A DNA stretch of 64,000 nucleotides from Acidobacteriaceae bacterium (lineage in GTDB: Bacteria > Acidobacteriota > Terriglobia > Terriglobales > Acidobacteriaceae): contig DAIDKP010000016.1 of the NCBI GenBank assembly GCA_027449965.1, positions 120,195 to 184,194 on the forward strand, read 5' to 3'. A program made the position numbers and the translations under genes. This document shows, piece after piece, positions 39,538-48,823 of the stretch (the first letter of the stretch is position 1; every line of letters begins with the position of its first letter). The notes below the pieces were generated by a model. The model was not told the origin of the DNA. It saw nothing but the letters and a program-made list of their open reading frames with translations, and did no database searches.

Positions 39538-39612
39538 GCTTGCCGTTACCCTTCTGCGATTGTCGGAGCGGCGTTGTAAACGGCTAGCCGACCGCAAAGA
39601 CCAACTGCGAGG

Positions 39613-39705
39613 ACAGCAGAACGGCAAGAGGTGCGTATCGGCGCTGTAAGGAACACCGAAATAGGAGTCAAACCCGCGATGCGTTCGTCGGTGTGCCGGC
39701 TACAG
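39613..39705 (-). pseudogene. Fragment of a sulfatase gene resembling the 40-41.4 kb sulfatase
   Basis: On the minus strand this stretch reads RRT-HRGFDSYFGVPYSADTHLLP, against RRTEFLPIHRGFDSYFGVPY... in the intact gene, with a short deletion after RRT. At DNA level 39634-39682 matches about 40931-40980 closely. It is a relic of a duplicate sulfatase copy. Confidence 0.75.
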
Positions 39706-39782
39706 TTAGTCCCGATCGGGCTTAACTTCTCATGAACATCTATCCATTGATTTGAGAGTAATACCAGTTGAGAATTAGCTTC

Positions 39783-39856
39783 TATTAACAAACTCATATC
39801 GAGCTGAACAGATCGTTGTCAAGGCCTTGAACTTCAACCGCAGGAGCGACACGTAT
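39783..39856 (+). repeat. Copy of the upstream region of the 42.2 kb sulfatase
   Basis: This stretch aligns with 41733-41811 through a shared core (GTCAAGRCYTTG, then TTSAACCG, GGRGCGAC and GTAT). In both places it precedes sulfatase sequence in the same orientation. The conserved part may include a promoter or operator. Confidence 0.6.
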
Positions 39857-39865
39857 CAAAATCCA

Positions 39866-40037
39866 CAGACGACCTCTGACTGTCCGGTGTGTTGCCCAGC
39901 CCGCACCAGTCTCATGACCGGCCAATTCCCATTGACGGACGGTGTGTACATCAACGCTGGAGCCTAAGGAGAAAACTCTTGGCGAAATGTTTCAGGCTGC
40001 CGGACACAAAGACTGGCTACGTCGGGAAGTGGCACCT
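39866..40037 (+). pseudogene. Fragment of a sulfatase gene resembling the 42.2-43.7 kb sulfatase
   Basis: About 172 bases that match 42409-42587 almost base for base, with an 8-base deletion and a 1-base insertion. It still encodes the formylglycine motif (CCPAR) but lacks both ends of the gene. It joins the conserved upstream copy directly, so roughly 600 bases present in the intact gene between these parts have been lost. Confidence 0.85.
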
Positions 40038-41445
40038 AACGGTCGCTTTTCGCCGGGCGGGCCGGTGCAGCCGCTGGCCCGGGAGCCGCGACATTCTGGC
40101 GCAACTCAGCATACGCCTTCACAATCGGCTCTGGAAAGCTGGACATCTGCGCCTCCATGTTTTGGAATATGTCCGCCACAATGTCGGGATGGGATCCGGC
40201 GATGTCGTAGCTTTCCGCGGGATCGTCATCGACCTTGTACAGCTCCGGGCTCGGCAGCCAGTACGTAACCCTATCCAGTGCCTCCTGCGCTACGCGCAGC
40301 TTCCACGGACCTTTTCTGGCGCATTGGATATCCCTGCCGCCCACAGCGAAGTACAGCATTGCCTTATCGCGCTTCGGGACTTCGTCTCTTAGCAGGAATG
40401 CCGACAGGTCGATGCCATCGAGCGGATTCGGCGACGGCTTGAGATCGCATAGCTTCGTGAGGGTAGGCACTACATCCAGCTCGCTTATCCATTGATCCGA
40501 GACTCGTCCCGGAGCAAGGCCATTTGGCCAGTGCGCCAAGAAGGGAACACGGAAACCACCCTCGTAGGTGGTCATCTTGCGACCCCGTAGCAGTCCGGGA
40601 GAGCCCTGGAACCATGGACCGTGGTCGCTGGTAAAGATAACAAGAGTATCGGAGAGCTTATCCTCGCGCTCGAGCGCGCTAAGGATCTCCCCTACGCTTG
40701 AGTCGATCTCCTGGACAGAGTCACCGTAGCTGCCGAATCCGGACCTTCCTTTGAAGCGTGGAGAAGCCATTGGAGGTTCATGGGGATAGGAGTAGGCGAG
40801 ATACAGGAAGAACGGCCTTGGATCGGAAGATGCAATAAAGTCGATTGCAGCTTTTGTGTACCGAGGCGTGAGCATGGCCCTGTCGGTGTTTGCGTCGATA
40901 CTTACATCGTCTCGAAGAAGCGGGAGCGGGTGCATATCGACGCTGTACGGAACACCGAAGTAGGAGTCAAACCCGCGGTGGATCGGCAGGAACTCAGTGC
41001 GTCGATAGCCAAGGTGCCACTTTCCAATCGCCATGGTCCGGTATCCCGAGTCTTGGAAGAGGTTTCCCAGCGTCCGCTCGTCGAGGTTCATCCCAGTGTC
41101 TGCCGTGGCCGCGATCATGGGCGGCGTGCCGTTGCGTTCGGCATAGCGGCCCGTCAACAGCGCGGATCGAGAGGCGGAACAGATAGGATGTGCGGCGTTG
41201 TAATGCAAGCAACGCAGTCCTCGCGCTGCCATCCTGTCCAGATTCGGCGTTTTGAGCTTCGAGCCATAACAACCAAGATCTCCAAAGCCAAGATCGTCGC
41301 AGATCATCACGATAACGTTCTTCGGCCTGGAGGAAGTGGGTACCCGCGGTTTCGGCTCTGCCGATTCCCACGCAAATACTGAAGTGCCGCTCAACGCGAG
41401 GACGCCCGAGGCGGTCCGAACGAAATACCTGCGATCAACCTTCAT
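40036..41445 (-). CDS. Tat-exported sulfatase (formylglycine type)
   Basis: A 469-residue arylsulfatase-family enzyme. DRRYFVRTASG is a twin-arginine-like signal. Metal-binding D50-D51 (ICDDLGFGD) and the formylglycine site C89-S-A-S-R93 (PICSASRSALLTGR) are present, and later GKWHLGY and TSDHG complete the active site. The cysteine must be oxidised by a maturase not encoded here. The C-terminus (AAPGPAAAPARPAKSDR) is low complexity, and its TAG lies at the junction with the sulfatase fragment 39866-40037, so the gene may have lost its original end. It probably removes sulfate from an exo position of a sugar chain. Confidence 0.87.
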   Translation of the reverse strand: MKVDRRYFVRTASGVLALSGTSVFAWESAEPKPRVPTSSRPKNVIVMICDDLGFGDLGCYGSKLKTPNLDRMAARGLRCLHYNAAHPICSASRSALLTGRYAERNGTPPMIAATADTGMNLDERTLGNLFQDSGYRTMAIGKWHLGYRRTEFLPIHRGFDSYFGVPYSVDMHPLPLLRDDVSIDANTDRAMLTPRYTKAAIDFIASSDPRPFFLYLAYSYPHEPPMASPRFKGRSGFGSYGDSVQEIDSSVGEILSALEREDKLSDTLVIFTSDHGPWFQGSPGLLRGRKMTTYEGGFRVPFLAHWPNGLAPGRVSDQWISELDVVPTLTKLCDLKPSPNPLDGIDLSAFLLRDEVPKRDKAMLYFAVGGRDIQCARKGPWKLRVAQEALDRVTYWLPSPELYKVDDDPAESYDIAGSHPDIVADIFQNMEAQMSSFPEPIVKAYAELRQNVAAPGPAAAPARPAKSDR

Positions 41446-41732
41446 ACATCACCCGATCCGAAAAGAATGGAGACCTTGGAAAAGTAAGATTCTGCGCCGT
41501 AGGCGAACGCCAAGCTCAAATCAAGTAGAGAGTTCTTTCCTCTTGTGCTGGAAAGGACTCACCTCGGACCAAGCTGGGCATCATGCAGTGTCAAAAGCTC
41601 ATGGCTCGAATCCGAGACGTTGATGCTGAAAAAAGTTGCTTTGGATGGATCGAATTTCCAATTGGGGCGGCGATCCTGTCCACTGAAACTGGTCGGCATG
41701 ACGGAGTGTCCGTACGCTTCGTCGCCTCCCCG

Positions 41733-41811
41733 TATTGTTAACTGAAAAAATATATCGATCGAAACAAATTGCTGTCAAGACTTTGCATTTGAACCGGCAG
41801 GGGCGACGTAT
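41733..41811 (+). repeat. Conserved upstream element of the sulfatase, duplicated at 39.8 kb
   Basis: Aligned with 39783-39856. The element lies about 380 bases upstream of the sulfatase start. Conservation in a decayed copy reflects common origin and does not by itself prove function. Confidence 0.55.
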
Positions 41812-42099
41812 TTTCATTTCCGATAATTTGAGAAGGTAAGCGCGCTCCCATGCTTCGTTGAGGCGTTTCCCTCGATTTCTTTTTGGGGGAGATGTCGTGC
41901 TTTTGAATATTGAGTGCGATGCGATTGTGAAACGAAGACTTTGCGCGGAGCGGCTTGCTCGTTTTGAACTATTTCGTCGTTTCGACCTTTCTCTTCGCCG
42001 AAGCCGACGGCCGAACATTCAAAGCGGTTTGGTTTCCAGTGCCCCAGCGCAGATGCACATGTTTCAATAAGGCTATAATACCTCTACGGAACTATTTTC

Positions 42100-42129
42100 T
42101 TGACAATGACACGGAGCAGACAGGATACT
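42100..42129 (+). promoter_or_regulatory. Candidate promoter of the 42.2 kb sulfatase
   Basis: TTGACA at 42100-42105, an 18-base spacer and GATACT at 42124-42129. It would give a leader of about 50 bases before the TTG start codon. Confidence 0.45.
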
Positions 42130-42189
42130 TGCGCTGTCTTGGCTCACGAGACAGCAGTTGCGTTGCGACGTGCGGGCCCGGAGGAAATA

Positions 42190-43704
42190 TTGAATAAGTG
42201 CGTAAGCAGGCGAACATTCATGTCAGCACTTGCCTCCTCAGCCATTCTTCCGGCATTGACCAGGGGCCAGACAAGAAGCGACAAGAAACCCCACGTGCTT
42301 TTCGTCATGGCGGACGAGTGGAGAGCGCAAGCCTTCGGCTTCGCGGGTGATCCTAATGCCCACACTCCAACCCTGGATCGATTCGCGGGTGAAAGCGTTA
42401 ATTTTGCACAGACGACCTCTGGCTGTCCGGTGTGTTGCCCAGCCCGCGCTAGTCTCATGACCGGTCAGTTTCCATTGACGGACGGTGTGTACATCAACGA
42501 TGTACCGCTGGAGCCTAAAGGAAGAACTCTTGGCGAAGTGTTTCAGGCTGCCGGATATAAGACTGGGTACGTCGGGAAGTGGCACCTGTATGGCAGTCCG
42601 GATGGCCACTATGGACGCCGCGAAGCCTACATCCCACCGGATAAGCGGTTCGGTTTTGAATACTGGAAAGGTGCCGAATGCACTCACGACTATAACCACT
42701 CGTTCTACTACGACAACAACGATCCGACGAAGCGGTACTGGCCTGGCTATGACGCCATCGCTCAAACGGCGGACGCCTGCAACTTTATCAAGGAACACGC
42801 GACGCAAGAGGCACCCTACCTGATGTTCCTTTCCTGGGGCCCGCCTCATTTCCCACTGAACAGCGCTCCGGAAAAGTATCGCGAAATGTTCAAGGACAAG
42901 GAACTGACGCTGCGTCCGAATGTTCCCGAAGACAAGAAGGCACAGACCATACAGGATCTGCGGGGGTATTACGCGCATATGGCGGCTCTCGACGACTGCT
43001 TCAAGACCCTGCTCGAGACAATCGAAGCCACGGGATCGGCCGAGGACACAATAGTGCTCTTCACCTCCGACCACGGCGACATGATGGGATCGCAGGGATT
43101 GACGGTGAAGCTTTTTCCGTGGGAGGAGTCGATCAGAATTCCGCTGCTCGTTCGGTATCCGCGAAAGTACGGTAAAGCCGCACGAAAGTCTGATGCGTTG
43201 GTTAGTTCACCGGACATTATGCCGACGCTTCTCGGTCTTGCCGGTATGCCGATTCCAAGAGGAGTTCAGGGCACAGATTTCTCTTCGACGGTCCCTAAGC
43301 CCGCTAAGGTGAGTTCGTCGGAGACCGCGTTTCTTGATATGCCCGTATCGATCGGCGCAGCTAGACACTATGGCATTGCGGAGTATCGCGGAGTTCGTAG
43401 CGCTCAATACACCTACGTCCGATCCATTCATGGTCCATGGCTTCTCTACGACAACATCGCCGATCCATACCAGATGCACAATCTCTGCGGAAAGCCATCT
43501 GCTAAAGCGATTCAAGCGTCGATGGAGGTGGAGTTGAGCAAGTGGCTCGTCGCACTGAACGACAAGTTTCTTCCCGGCGAGGACTACCTCGAACAGGGTC
43601 ACCTCACCAACTACATGGAGACCAAAGAGAAGATCAACGATGTTCTCAGTCCGTGGGGCGATTGGCAATCAACGCTGCCGGTCGGAACATATTCGCTGCA
43701 TTAG
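42190..43704 (+). CDS. Tat-exported sulfatase (formylglycine type) with TTG start
   Basis: A 504-residue sulfatase. It starts at a TTG with GGAGG five bases upstream, directly before a twin-arginine signal (CVSRRTFMSALASSAILPAL). The formylglycine site is C82-C-P-A-R86 (PVCCPARASLMTGQ), the metal site begins FVMADEW, and GKWHLYG and TSDHGDMMG follow. The frame is open upstream, but that part is not signal-like. A decayed copy of part of this gene lies at 39866-40037. The next gene, a GH43-like protein, begins 161 bases later on the same strand. It probably acts as an endo- or exo-sulfatase on a sulfated polysaccharide. Confidence 0.88.
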   Translation: MNKCVSRRTFMSALASSAILPALTRGQTRSDKKPHVLFVMADEWRAQAFGFAGDPNAHTPTLDRFAGESVNFAQTTSGCPVCCPARASLMTGQFPLTDGVYINDVPLEPKGRTLGEVFQAAGYKTGYVGKWHLYGSPDGHYGRREAYIPPDKRFGFEYWKGAECTHDYNHSFYYDNNDPTKRYWPGYDAIAQTADACNFIKEHATQEAPYLMFLSWGPPHFPLNSAPEKYREMFKDKELTLRPNVPEDKKAQTIQDLRGYYAHMAALDDCFKTLLETIEATGSAEDTIVLFTSDHGDMMGSQGLTVKLFPWEESIRIPLLVRYPRKYGKAARKSDALVSSPDIMPTLLGLAGMPIPRGVQGTDFSSTVPKPAKVSSSETAFLDMPVSIGAARHYGIAEYRGVRSAQYTYVRSIHGPWLLYDNIADPYQMHNLCGKPSAKAIQASMEVELSKWLVALNDKFLPGEDYLEQGHLTNYMETKEKINDVLSPWGDWQSTLPVGTYSLH

Positions 43705-43865
43705 CAGACGACTCGTCGGCAGCACCGATCAGTAGCGAGCCTGCACTGTGCGGCGATGGGAACAAGCCGAGAACTCCTTCGAGGGCCGCACTCGCAACCC
43801 AACAAGAATTGACTCAGACGAAAGAACTCGTCGCGTGGCATCAACAGAATAGATCGGGGAACAAC

Positions 43866-45272
43866 ATGAACATCCGTCAGCGAGCGACGCAACTCACGAT
43901 GAAGCGGCGCGAATTCCTCAAATCATCCAGCATTTTGGGCAGCGGTATTGCTCTTTGGCAGCTTCTCCATGCCGGGACCGCATACGCAGCCAATCCAATA
44001 CTGCACGGCTTTGCCGACCCGGCCATGCGGGTTTGGAATGGCAGAATGTATCTGGCGGTGGGTAAGGACAAGAGTCCGACCATCAACGGATTTGCCATGC
44101 CCTACTGGGCGATCTTTTCCTCAGCGGACTTGGTGAGTTGGAGAGAAGAGAAGATTATTGACCCATCGCTCGTATCTTTTATGGGTAAGGACAGCCTTCG
44201 GTGCTGGGCCTCGGACATAACGTTTGCAAACGGGAAATTCTATTTTTATTTCTCTAACGGAGGCCTCTCCACAGGTGTCCTGGTGGCGGACAAGCCAGAC
44301 GGCAAGTACAAGGATGTTCTCCGAAAGCCCTTGGTCGCTCCGAAAAACAATCACGAAAACTTTTACGACCCCACCATCTTTACGGACACCGACGGCGCTT
44401 CCTATCTCATCTATGGTCGCGATGGTCATCTGACTGGTGAGACGAAAGACCGTCACTACCAGATTGCAAAGCTGAACCCGGACATGGTTTCATTCAGCGA
44501 AGAACCAAGGGATCTCCTGACCGACCACCAGTATGGCTTTGGTAATGCAACTCAGGCCCAGGACCACAACTACTTCCACAAGCATGAAGACTTGTATTAC
44601 CTCAGTTCTGATTCTCGCTATATGACGTCAAAATCAATCTATGGTCCCTTTTCAAATTTCCGCACGACAGGTGGCACCAATGGGCACAGTTGCTTTATAA
44701 GCTTTCATGGCCAGTGGTATCACTCCTGGGAGTTCACCGACGATCAATACGGAGTCCGCACCTATCGGCAGGTGATGATGACCTATCTGCATTACAAGAA
44801 CAATGGAGACATGCTGGATGACCAGTTTTTTATGGAGGGTGGTCCGGGATTTTCTTATGGCGTCGGCAACTACAACGCGGACTGGGATACGATCCAGGCG
44901 GAATGGTTCTTTGCGATTTCCGGCGCGCGAAAGAGGGATTCGCCCTCAGGCGGATTTGAGATCCAAGACATTACCAACGGTGGCTACCTGAAATTTCCGC
45001 AGGTGAAGAACCTCATGGCAAGCAGCCGGATTTCCTTCCGGGCTTCCTCGGCAAACCCAAACGGAGGAAGAATTCGAATCCATGAGGGGCACCCCGGCGG
45101 GCCGCTGCTCGGTACCTGCGACGTTCCCTGCACTCAAGGCTGGGACAAATATCAACTCGTTTTCTGCAATCTGAAGAACGCCGTCGGTACAGTTGACCTC
45201 TGTCTGGTGTTTGAAGGTGGACCTGGGGATTTAATGCACTTGGATTGGCTGACATTTCAGCAGCCGAAATAA
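43866..45272 (+). CDS. Tat-exported GH43-like protein with CBM6-like domain, acid residue apparently replaced
   Basis: A 468-residue relative of the GH43 protein at 38.1 kb. The Tat signal is MKRREFLKSSSILGSG. The base D51 (GFADPAM) and modulator D168 (FYDPTIF) are present, but where the paralogue has the acid glutamate (FFEFHRQWY), this protein has serine S279 (FISFHGQWY). The C-terminal sandwich (about 350-468) resembles CBM6. It may be inactive as a hydrolase, use another residue, or bind sugar. The ATG at 43866 has GGGGAA upstream. It lies between a sulfatase and the GH106-like gene on the same strand. Confidence 0.78.
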   Translation: MNIRQRATQLTMKRREFLKSSSILGSGIALWQLLHAGTAYAANPILHGFADPAMRVWNGRMYLAVGKDKSPTINGFAMPYWAIFSSADLVSWREEKIIDPSLVSFMGKDSLRCWASDITFANGKFYFYFSNGGLSTGVLVADKPDGKYKDVLRKPLVAPKNNHENFYDPTIFTDTDGASYLIYGRDGHLTGETKDRHYQIAKLNPDMVSFSEEPRDLLTDHQYGFGNATQAQDHNYFHKHEDLYYLSSDSRYMTSKSIYGPFSNFRTTGGTNGHSCFISFHGQWYHSWEFTDDQYGVRTYRQVMMTYLHYKNNGDMLDDQFFMEGGPGFSYGVGNYNADWDTIQAEWFFAISGARKRDSPSGGFEIQDITNGGYLKFPQVKNLMASSRISFRASSANPNGGRIRIHEGHPGGPLLGTCDVPCTQGWDKYQLVFCNLKNAVGTVDLCLVFEGGPGDLMHLDWLTFQQPK

Positions 45273-45610
45273 GATCTGTTTCATAGAAGCGCTTCGGATG
45301 TAACTGGAAATGAGACCAAGCTTGATGCAGTGCTTTTGGAGCATGTTAGTACTCGGCGCTTAGGGGCACGGGGCGCTTGCTGTCTGTGCTCATGCTGCCC
45401 TTGCCGAACTTAACTTGCATACGTTCTCTTGTTCCAAGGAATTGGATGCGCGTACAGACTCAACGATGTTCGCAGCTCATGTGGCAATTTGGCATCGACG
45501 CTGTCAATCGGAACACATTCTTCGTGTTAGTTCTGCTACTCTGCAACGAAACCGGCGAGTGACAAGCCTGCACTCTGTAGCGATCTACGTGAAGGCTGAA
45601 AGACAATGTC
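45273..45610. other. Intergenic region before the GH106-like gene
   Basis: About 338 bases. No gene, hairpin or convincing promoter could be supported. Confidence 0.4.
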
Positions 45611-48600
45611 ATGAATTGCTATCCACGGAGGAAGTTCCTCAAGGCAGTGGCTGCTGCGACCGCAACGGCTCAAGCTCTGCGTCTTCAGGCTTCACCATTC
45701 CGCGCTCTTCTGCCAGCGTCCGACCTACCCCCATTCGAAGAATCCCTTGAGGCGGGGTGGAAGACTCCTGCGGCCACCTACAAGCAACATACCCGCTGGT
45801 GGTGGCCGGGCAATGCGGTGACTGAAGAAGGGATTCAGTGGGAGCTTGATCAGATGCTGCAGCAGGGGTTCGGCGGGGTCGAGATCATGAGCCCATGGCG
45901 GTTTTATACCAAGGGCAACATCGATTACTTATCGCCTGAATTCCTTAGACTGATCAAATTTACGCTGGCAGCCGCGAACACCCGGGGCATGGATGTTTCG
46001 CTCAACTTCGGTCCGGGCTGGGACTTTGGAGGGTCATGGGTGCCTCCAACAGAGCGCAGTAAAGTCCTGAGCCAAACCACAGTGGAGTTGACTGGGCCTC
46101 AGGTCTTTGAAGATGTGTTGCCGCTATACTCGTATCCCACGTTGGGACCAGACTCGCAGAACTTTTACTTCGAGTCCGAGGCGCCTGACAATCAGGAGAT
46201 TCAAGGTGTCGTCGCAGCTCTGACCAAAGGCGACAGACTCGATGGCGAAACTCTAGTCGATCTGACTGGCCAGGTGGAGAACAATCGCCTCCGTTGGGAA
46301 GTTCCTGCAGGACGCTGGAGATTGATGATTTTTCGTCTGAACTACACCGGACAGAAAAATGCAGCGACCGACAACTTCCCACAACAAGAATGGGTTGTCG
46401 ATCACTTTAGCAAGACGGCGATGATGAACTACTGCAACTACCTCGGGGGAGCGTTTTACAAAGGCTTTGGCAGAGACTTTGGCGGAGCACTCGGCACCTT
46501 TTTCTCGGATAGCTTTGAAGTCGCGGTGATTCCTGGGACTATTCACTGGAGCAACCTTTTGCTCACCCAGTTCAAGAGGTACAAAGGCTATGACTTGCGC
46601 CCTTATCTCCCTGCTCTCTGGTTCGATATCGGCGAATTGACTCCAAAAGTTCGCTTCGACGCCAATGACTTCCTGTCCTACATTGGGATGCAGACAACCT
46701 TCGCAACCTTCATCGACTGGTGCAATCAGCACAAGGTGGAAGCGAGGATGCAGCCGCACTATCGCTTTACGGAGGAGTTGATTCAAGGTGCGGGAATGGT
46801 GCCGCGACCGGAGATGGAGTGTACGACGGCGCGCTTTGCGGTTGTTCCTGACCCACGCAAGGCTATCGCGTCAGGGGCTCACCTTTACGGACGGCCCATC
46901 GTCTCGGCTGAATCATTCACCTTTCTCCATCCGGAGCGCTATCGAAGCACAATGGAAGAGCTCAAGGTTGCCACCGATGCATTTCTTCGCGACGGTGTGA
47001 CGCAGTTTTATAACCACGGCTATCTCTACTCACCGGAGATGCATGTAGCTCCGTCTCGCGATGTGCCATGGGCCAACCGCATTAGCCATTGGAATACATG
47101 GTGGAAGTACTATCACTATCTCACTGCATACACGGCACGATGCTGTTATATGCTGCGTCAAGGTGAGTTCGCCGGCGATGTACTGCTCTACTCCCCACAA
47201 GCGACGGTCTGGGCGCAGAAGGTAGTCTTCAACAATGACCGCAGGGTGATGCCGTACGGTGATGTCGGTCAGGTTCTCGTTGCGAACGGCTATGACTTCG
47301 ATCTGGTTAATGACGATATCCTCCAGAATTATGCAACCGCCGAAGATGGCTTCATAAAAGTGCGAGGACTTTCCTACCGCTTCCTGATCTTGCCGAGCAT
47401 CGTCGCAATTCCTCCAAAGACGCTGGATTTTATCGAACGCTTCGTGACGGCAGGCGGCATTCTCATCGCGCTACAGCAGCTTCCGGCATCGGCGGTCGGT
47501 TTGAACGATCACCGCAGAAGCGATGCCGCAGTTCGCAGCAAGGTGGCCTCTCTGTTTGGGCCCGACGGCAAGGGACTACGCCACGCTGGCGGTGGCAGCA
47601 CCCACTTCCTCCCCGATTATCCCGTGCCTGACTTCGAAGCGACCGCCAAGACATTTACCCCGATGGAGGTCCTGCACCCTGTCATCCCATCGAAACGAAT
47701 GCCACACCAGCAGCAACTCGTCGATATCCTACGGCAAGCACTTGAACCGGACTTCCGGCTAAGCGGCGATGTGCTGAGTCAGGGGCTGACGTTCCTTCAT
47801 CGTAAGCTCAAGGAGCGAGACATCTATTTCGTTACCAATCTGCAAGACGCGCCGGTCGCAATTACCGTGACGTTCCGTGTGCCAAACTTGACTCCGGAGT
47901 GCTGGAATCCGATGGACGGAAGCGTGACGAGGTTGGTTACGCATCGGCAGCACGCTAAGGGAGTGGAAATTCCGATCCAGCTTTGCGCGTTCGAATCGCG
48001 AATCTTCGTCTTTGGCCCTCCATCCGAAGCAGCCCACGTGGTCGAGTCAAACTTTGATACGCTCATATCGCTGGATGTAAATGGCGTGACCGGACTGATG
48101 CGTCAGAACGGTCCGGTGATGGTCACGGTCCTCGATGGATCAAGAAGCAGGATAGCCCGGTCCAGAGTCTCAGACCTGCCGTCGGTGGTCACATTGCAGG
48201 GCCCCTGGAAGCTCGTGCTGGAGGGCTATCGCTTCAGCAAGCTGCAACGTACCTTGACCACACTGGCGTCCTGGACGAGCAGTCGGGAGTCGGTGCACTT
48301 CTCCGGAACTGGAAGCTATCGCACCGTCTTCGACATCTCCGGCGATCAACTGAGACCGGATCTTCGATGGACGCTTGACCTCGGCAAAGTGGGAAATATT
48401 GCCGAGGTGATCATCAATGGAAAGAATCTCGGCACCGCGTGGATGCAGCCCTACCAGATTGATGTCAGCTCCGCTCTGAGACCGGGCACCAACGAGTTGA
48501 CGGTGCTTGTGACGAATACGTTAATCAATTACGTGTCAGGTCTACAGCGGTTGCCGGAGGCTCCGGAGCAAGTAGTGCCTACGTTCGGCCACACCAACAA

Positions 48601-48727
48601 GAACTACCGCGAGGGAGCGGTCGTATGGCACGAACACGAGAAGAATTTCCATCCACTTCCTGATTCCGGCTTGTTTGGGCCGGTCAGGCTTATCCCCAGC
48701 AAGCAGGTCATTGCTCGCTTCTCCTGA
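45611..48727 (+). CDS. Tat-exported GH106-like alpha-L-rhamnosidase
   Basis: A 1038-residue protein. A twin-arginine signal (YPRRKFLKAVAAATA) is followed by HTRWWWPGNAVTEEGIQWEL and QGFGGVEIMSPW, the opening of the GH106 catalytic barrel. Further conserved parts are FGPGWDFGGSWV and YGRPIVSAESFTF (likely carrying an acidic catalytic residue). The C-terminus ends in a GH2-like sugar-binding sandwich (GNIAEVIINGKNLGTAWMQPYQIDVS). The family removes alpha-L-rhamnose from pectic side chains and ulvan-type polymers. Length is normal for the family. The ribosome-binding site is weak. It is the last gene of the plus-strand run that starts with the sulfatase at 42.2 kb. Confidence 0.83.
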   Translation: MNCYPRRKFLKAVAAATATAQALRLQASPFRALLPASDLPPFEESLEAGWKTPAATYKQHTRWWWPGNAVTEEGIQWELDQMLQQGFGGVEIMSPWRFYTKGNIDYLSPEFLRLIKFTLAAANTRGMDVSLNFGPGWDFGGSWVPPTERSKVLSQTTVELTGPQVFEDVLPLYSYPTLGPDSQNFYFESEAPDNQEIQGVVAALTKGDRLDGETLVDLTGQVENNRLRWEVPAGRWRLMIFRLNYTGQKNAATDNFPQQEWVVDHFSKTAMMNYCNYLGGAFYKGFGRDFGGALGTFFSDSFEVAVIPGTIHWSNLLLTQFKRYKGYDLRPYLPALWFDIGELTPKVRFDANDFLSYIGMQTTFATFIDWCNQHKVEARMQPHYRFTEELIQGAGMVPRPEMECTTARFAVVPDPRKAIASGAHLYGRPIVSAESFTFLHPERYRSTMEELKVATDAFLRDGVTQFYNHGYLYSPEMHVAPSRDVPWANRISHWNTWWKYYHYLTAYTARCCYMLRQGEFAGDVLLYSPQATVWAQKVVFNNDRRVMPYGDVGQVLVANGYDFDLVNDDILQNYATAEDGFIKVRGLSYRFLILPSIVAIPPKTLDFIERFVTAGGILIALQQLPASAVGLNDHRRSDAAVRSKVASLFGPDGKGLRHAGGGSTHFLPDYPVPDFEATAKTFTPMEVLHPVIPSKRMPHQQQLVDILRQALEPDFRLSGDVLSQGLTFLHRKLKERDIYFVTNLQDAPVAITVTFRVPNLTPECWNPMDGSVTRLVTHRQHAKGVEIPIQLCAFESRIFVFGPPSEAAHVVESNFDTLISLDVNGVTGLMRQNGPVMVTVLDGSRSRIARSRVSDLPSVVTLQGPWKLVLEGYRFSKLQRTLTTLASWTSSRESVHFSGTGSYRTVFDISGDQLRPDLRWTLDLGKVGNIAEVIINGKNLGTAWMQPYQIDVSSALRPGTNELTVLVTNTLINYVSGLQRLPEAPEQVVPTFGHTNKNYREGAVVWHEHEKNFHPLPDSGLFGPVRLIPSKQVIARFS

Positions 48728-48823
48728 TCTGCGAGAAGACGACACGACGATTGATCAGAGCAACCTCTGGCAGTCTTGATGAGTATATCCTGCAGGCGCT
48801 CAACTATGGACCACACTACCTGC

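Larger units (their letters stand above)
39538..40035. other. Gene-free region made of decayed sulfatase pieces
   Basis: No intact gene. It contains a minus-strand sulfatase fragment (about 39613-39705), a copy of a sulfatase upstream region (about 39783-39856) and a plus-strand sulfatase fragment (39866-40037). The last ends exactly at the stop codon of the neighbouring minus-strand sulfatase. Confidence 0.7.
41446..42189. other. Divergent regulatory region between two sulfatases
   Basis: About 744 bases with no supported gene. It contains the duplicated element at 41733-41811, a TATAAT at about 42074-42079, and a better -35/-10 pair at 42100-42129 for the right-hand sulfatase. Short open frames lack coding features. 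Confidence 0.5.
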
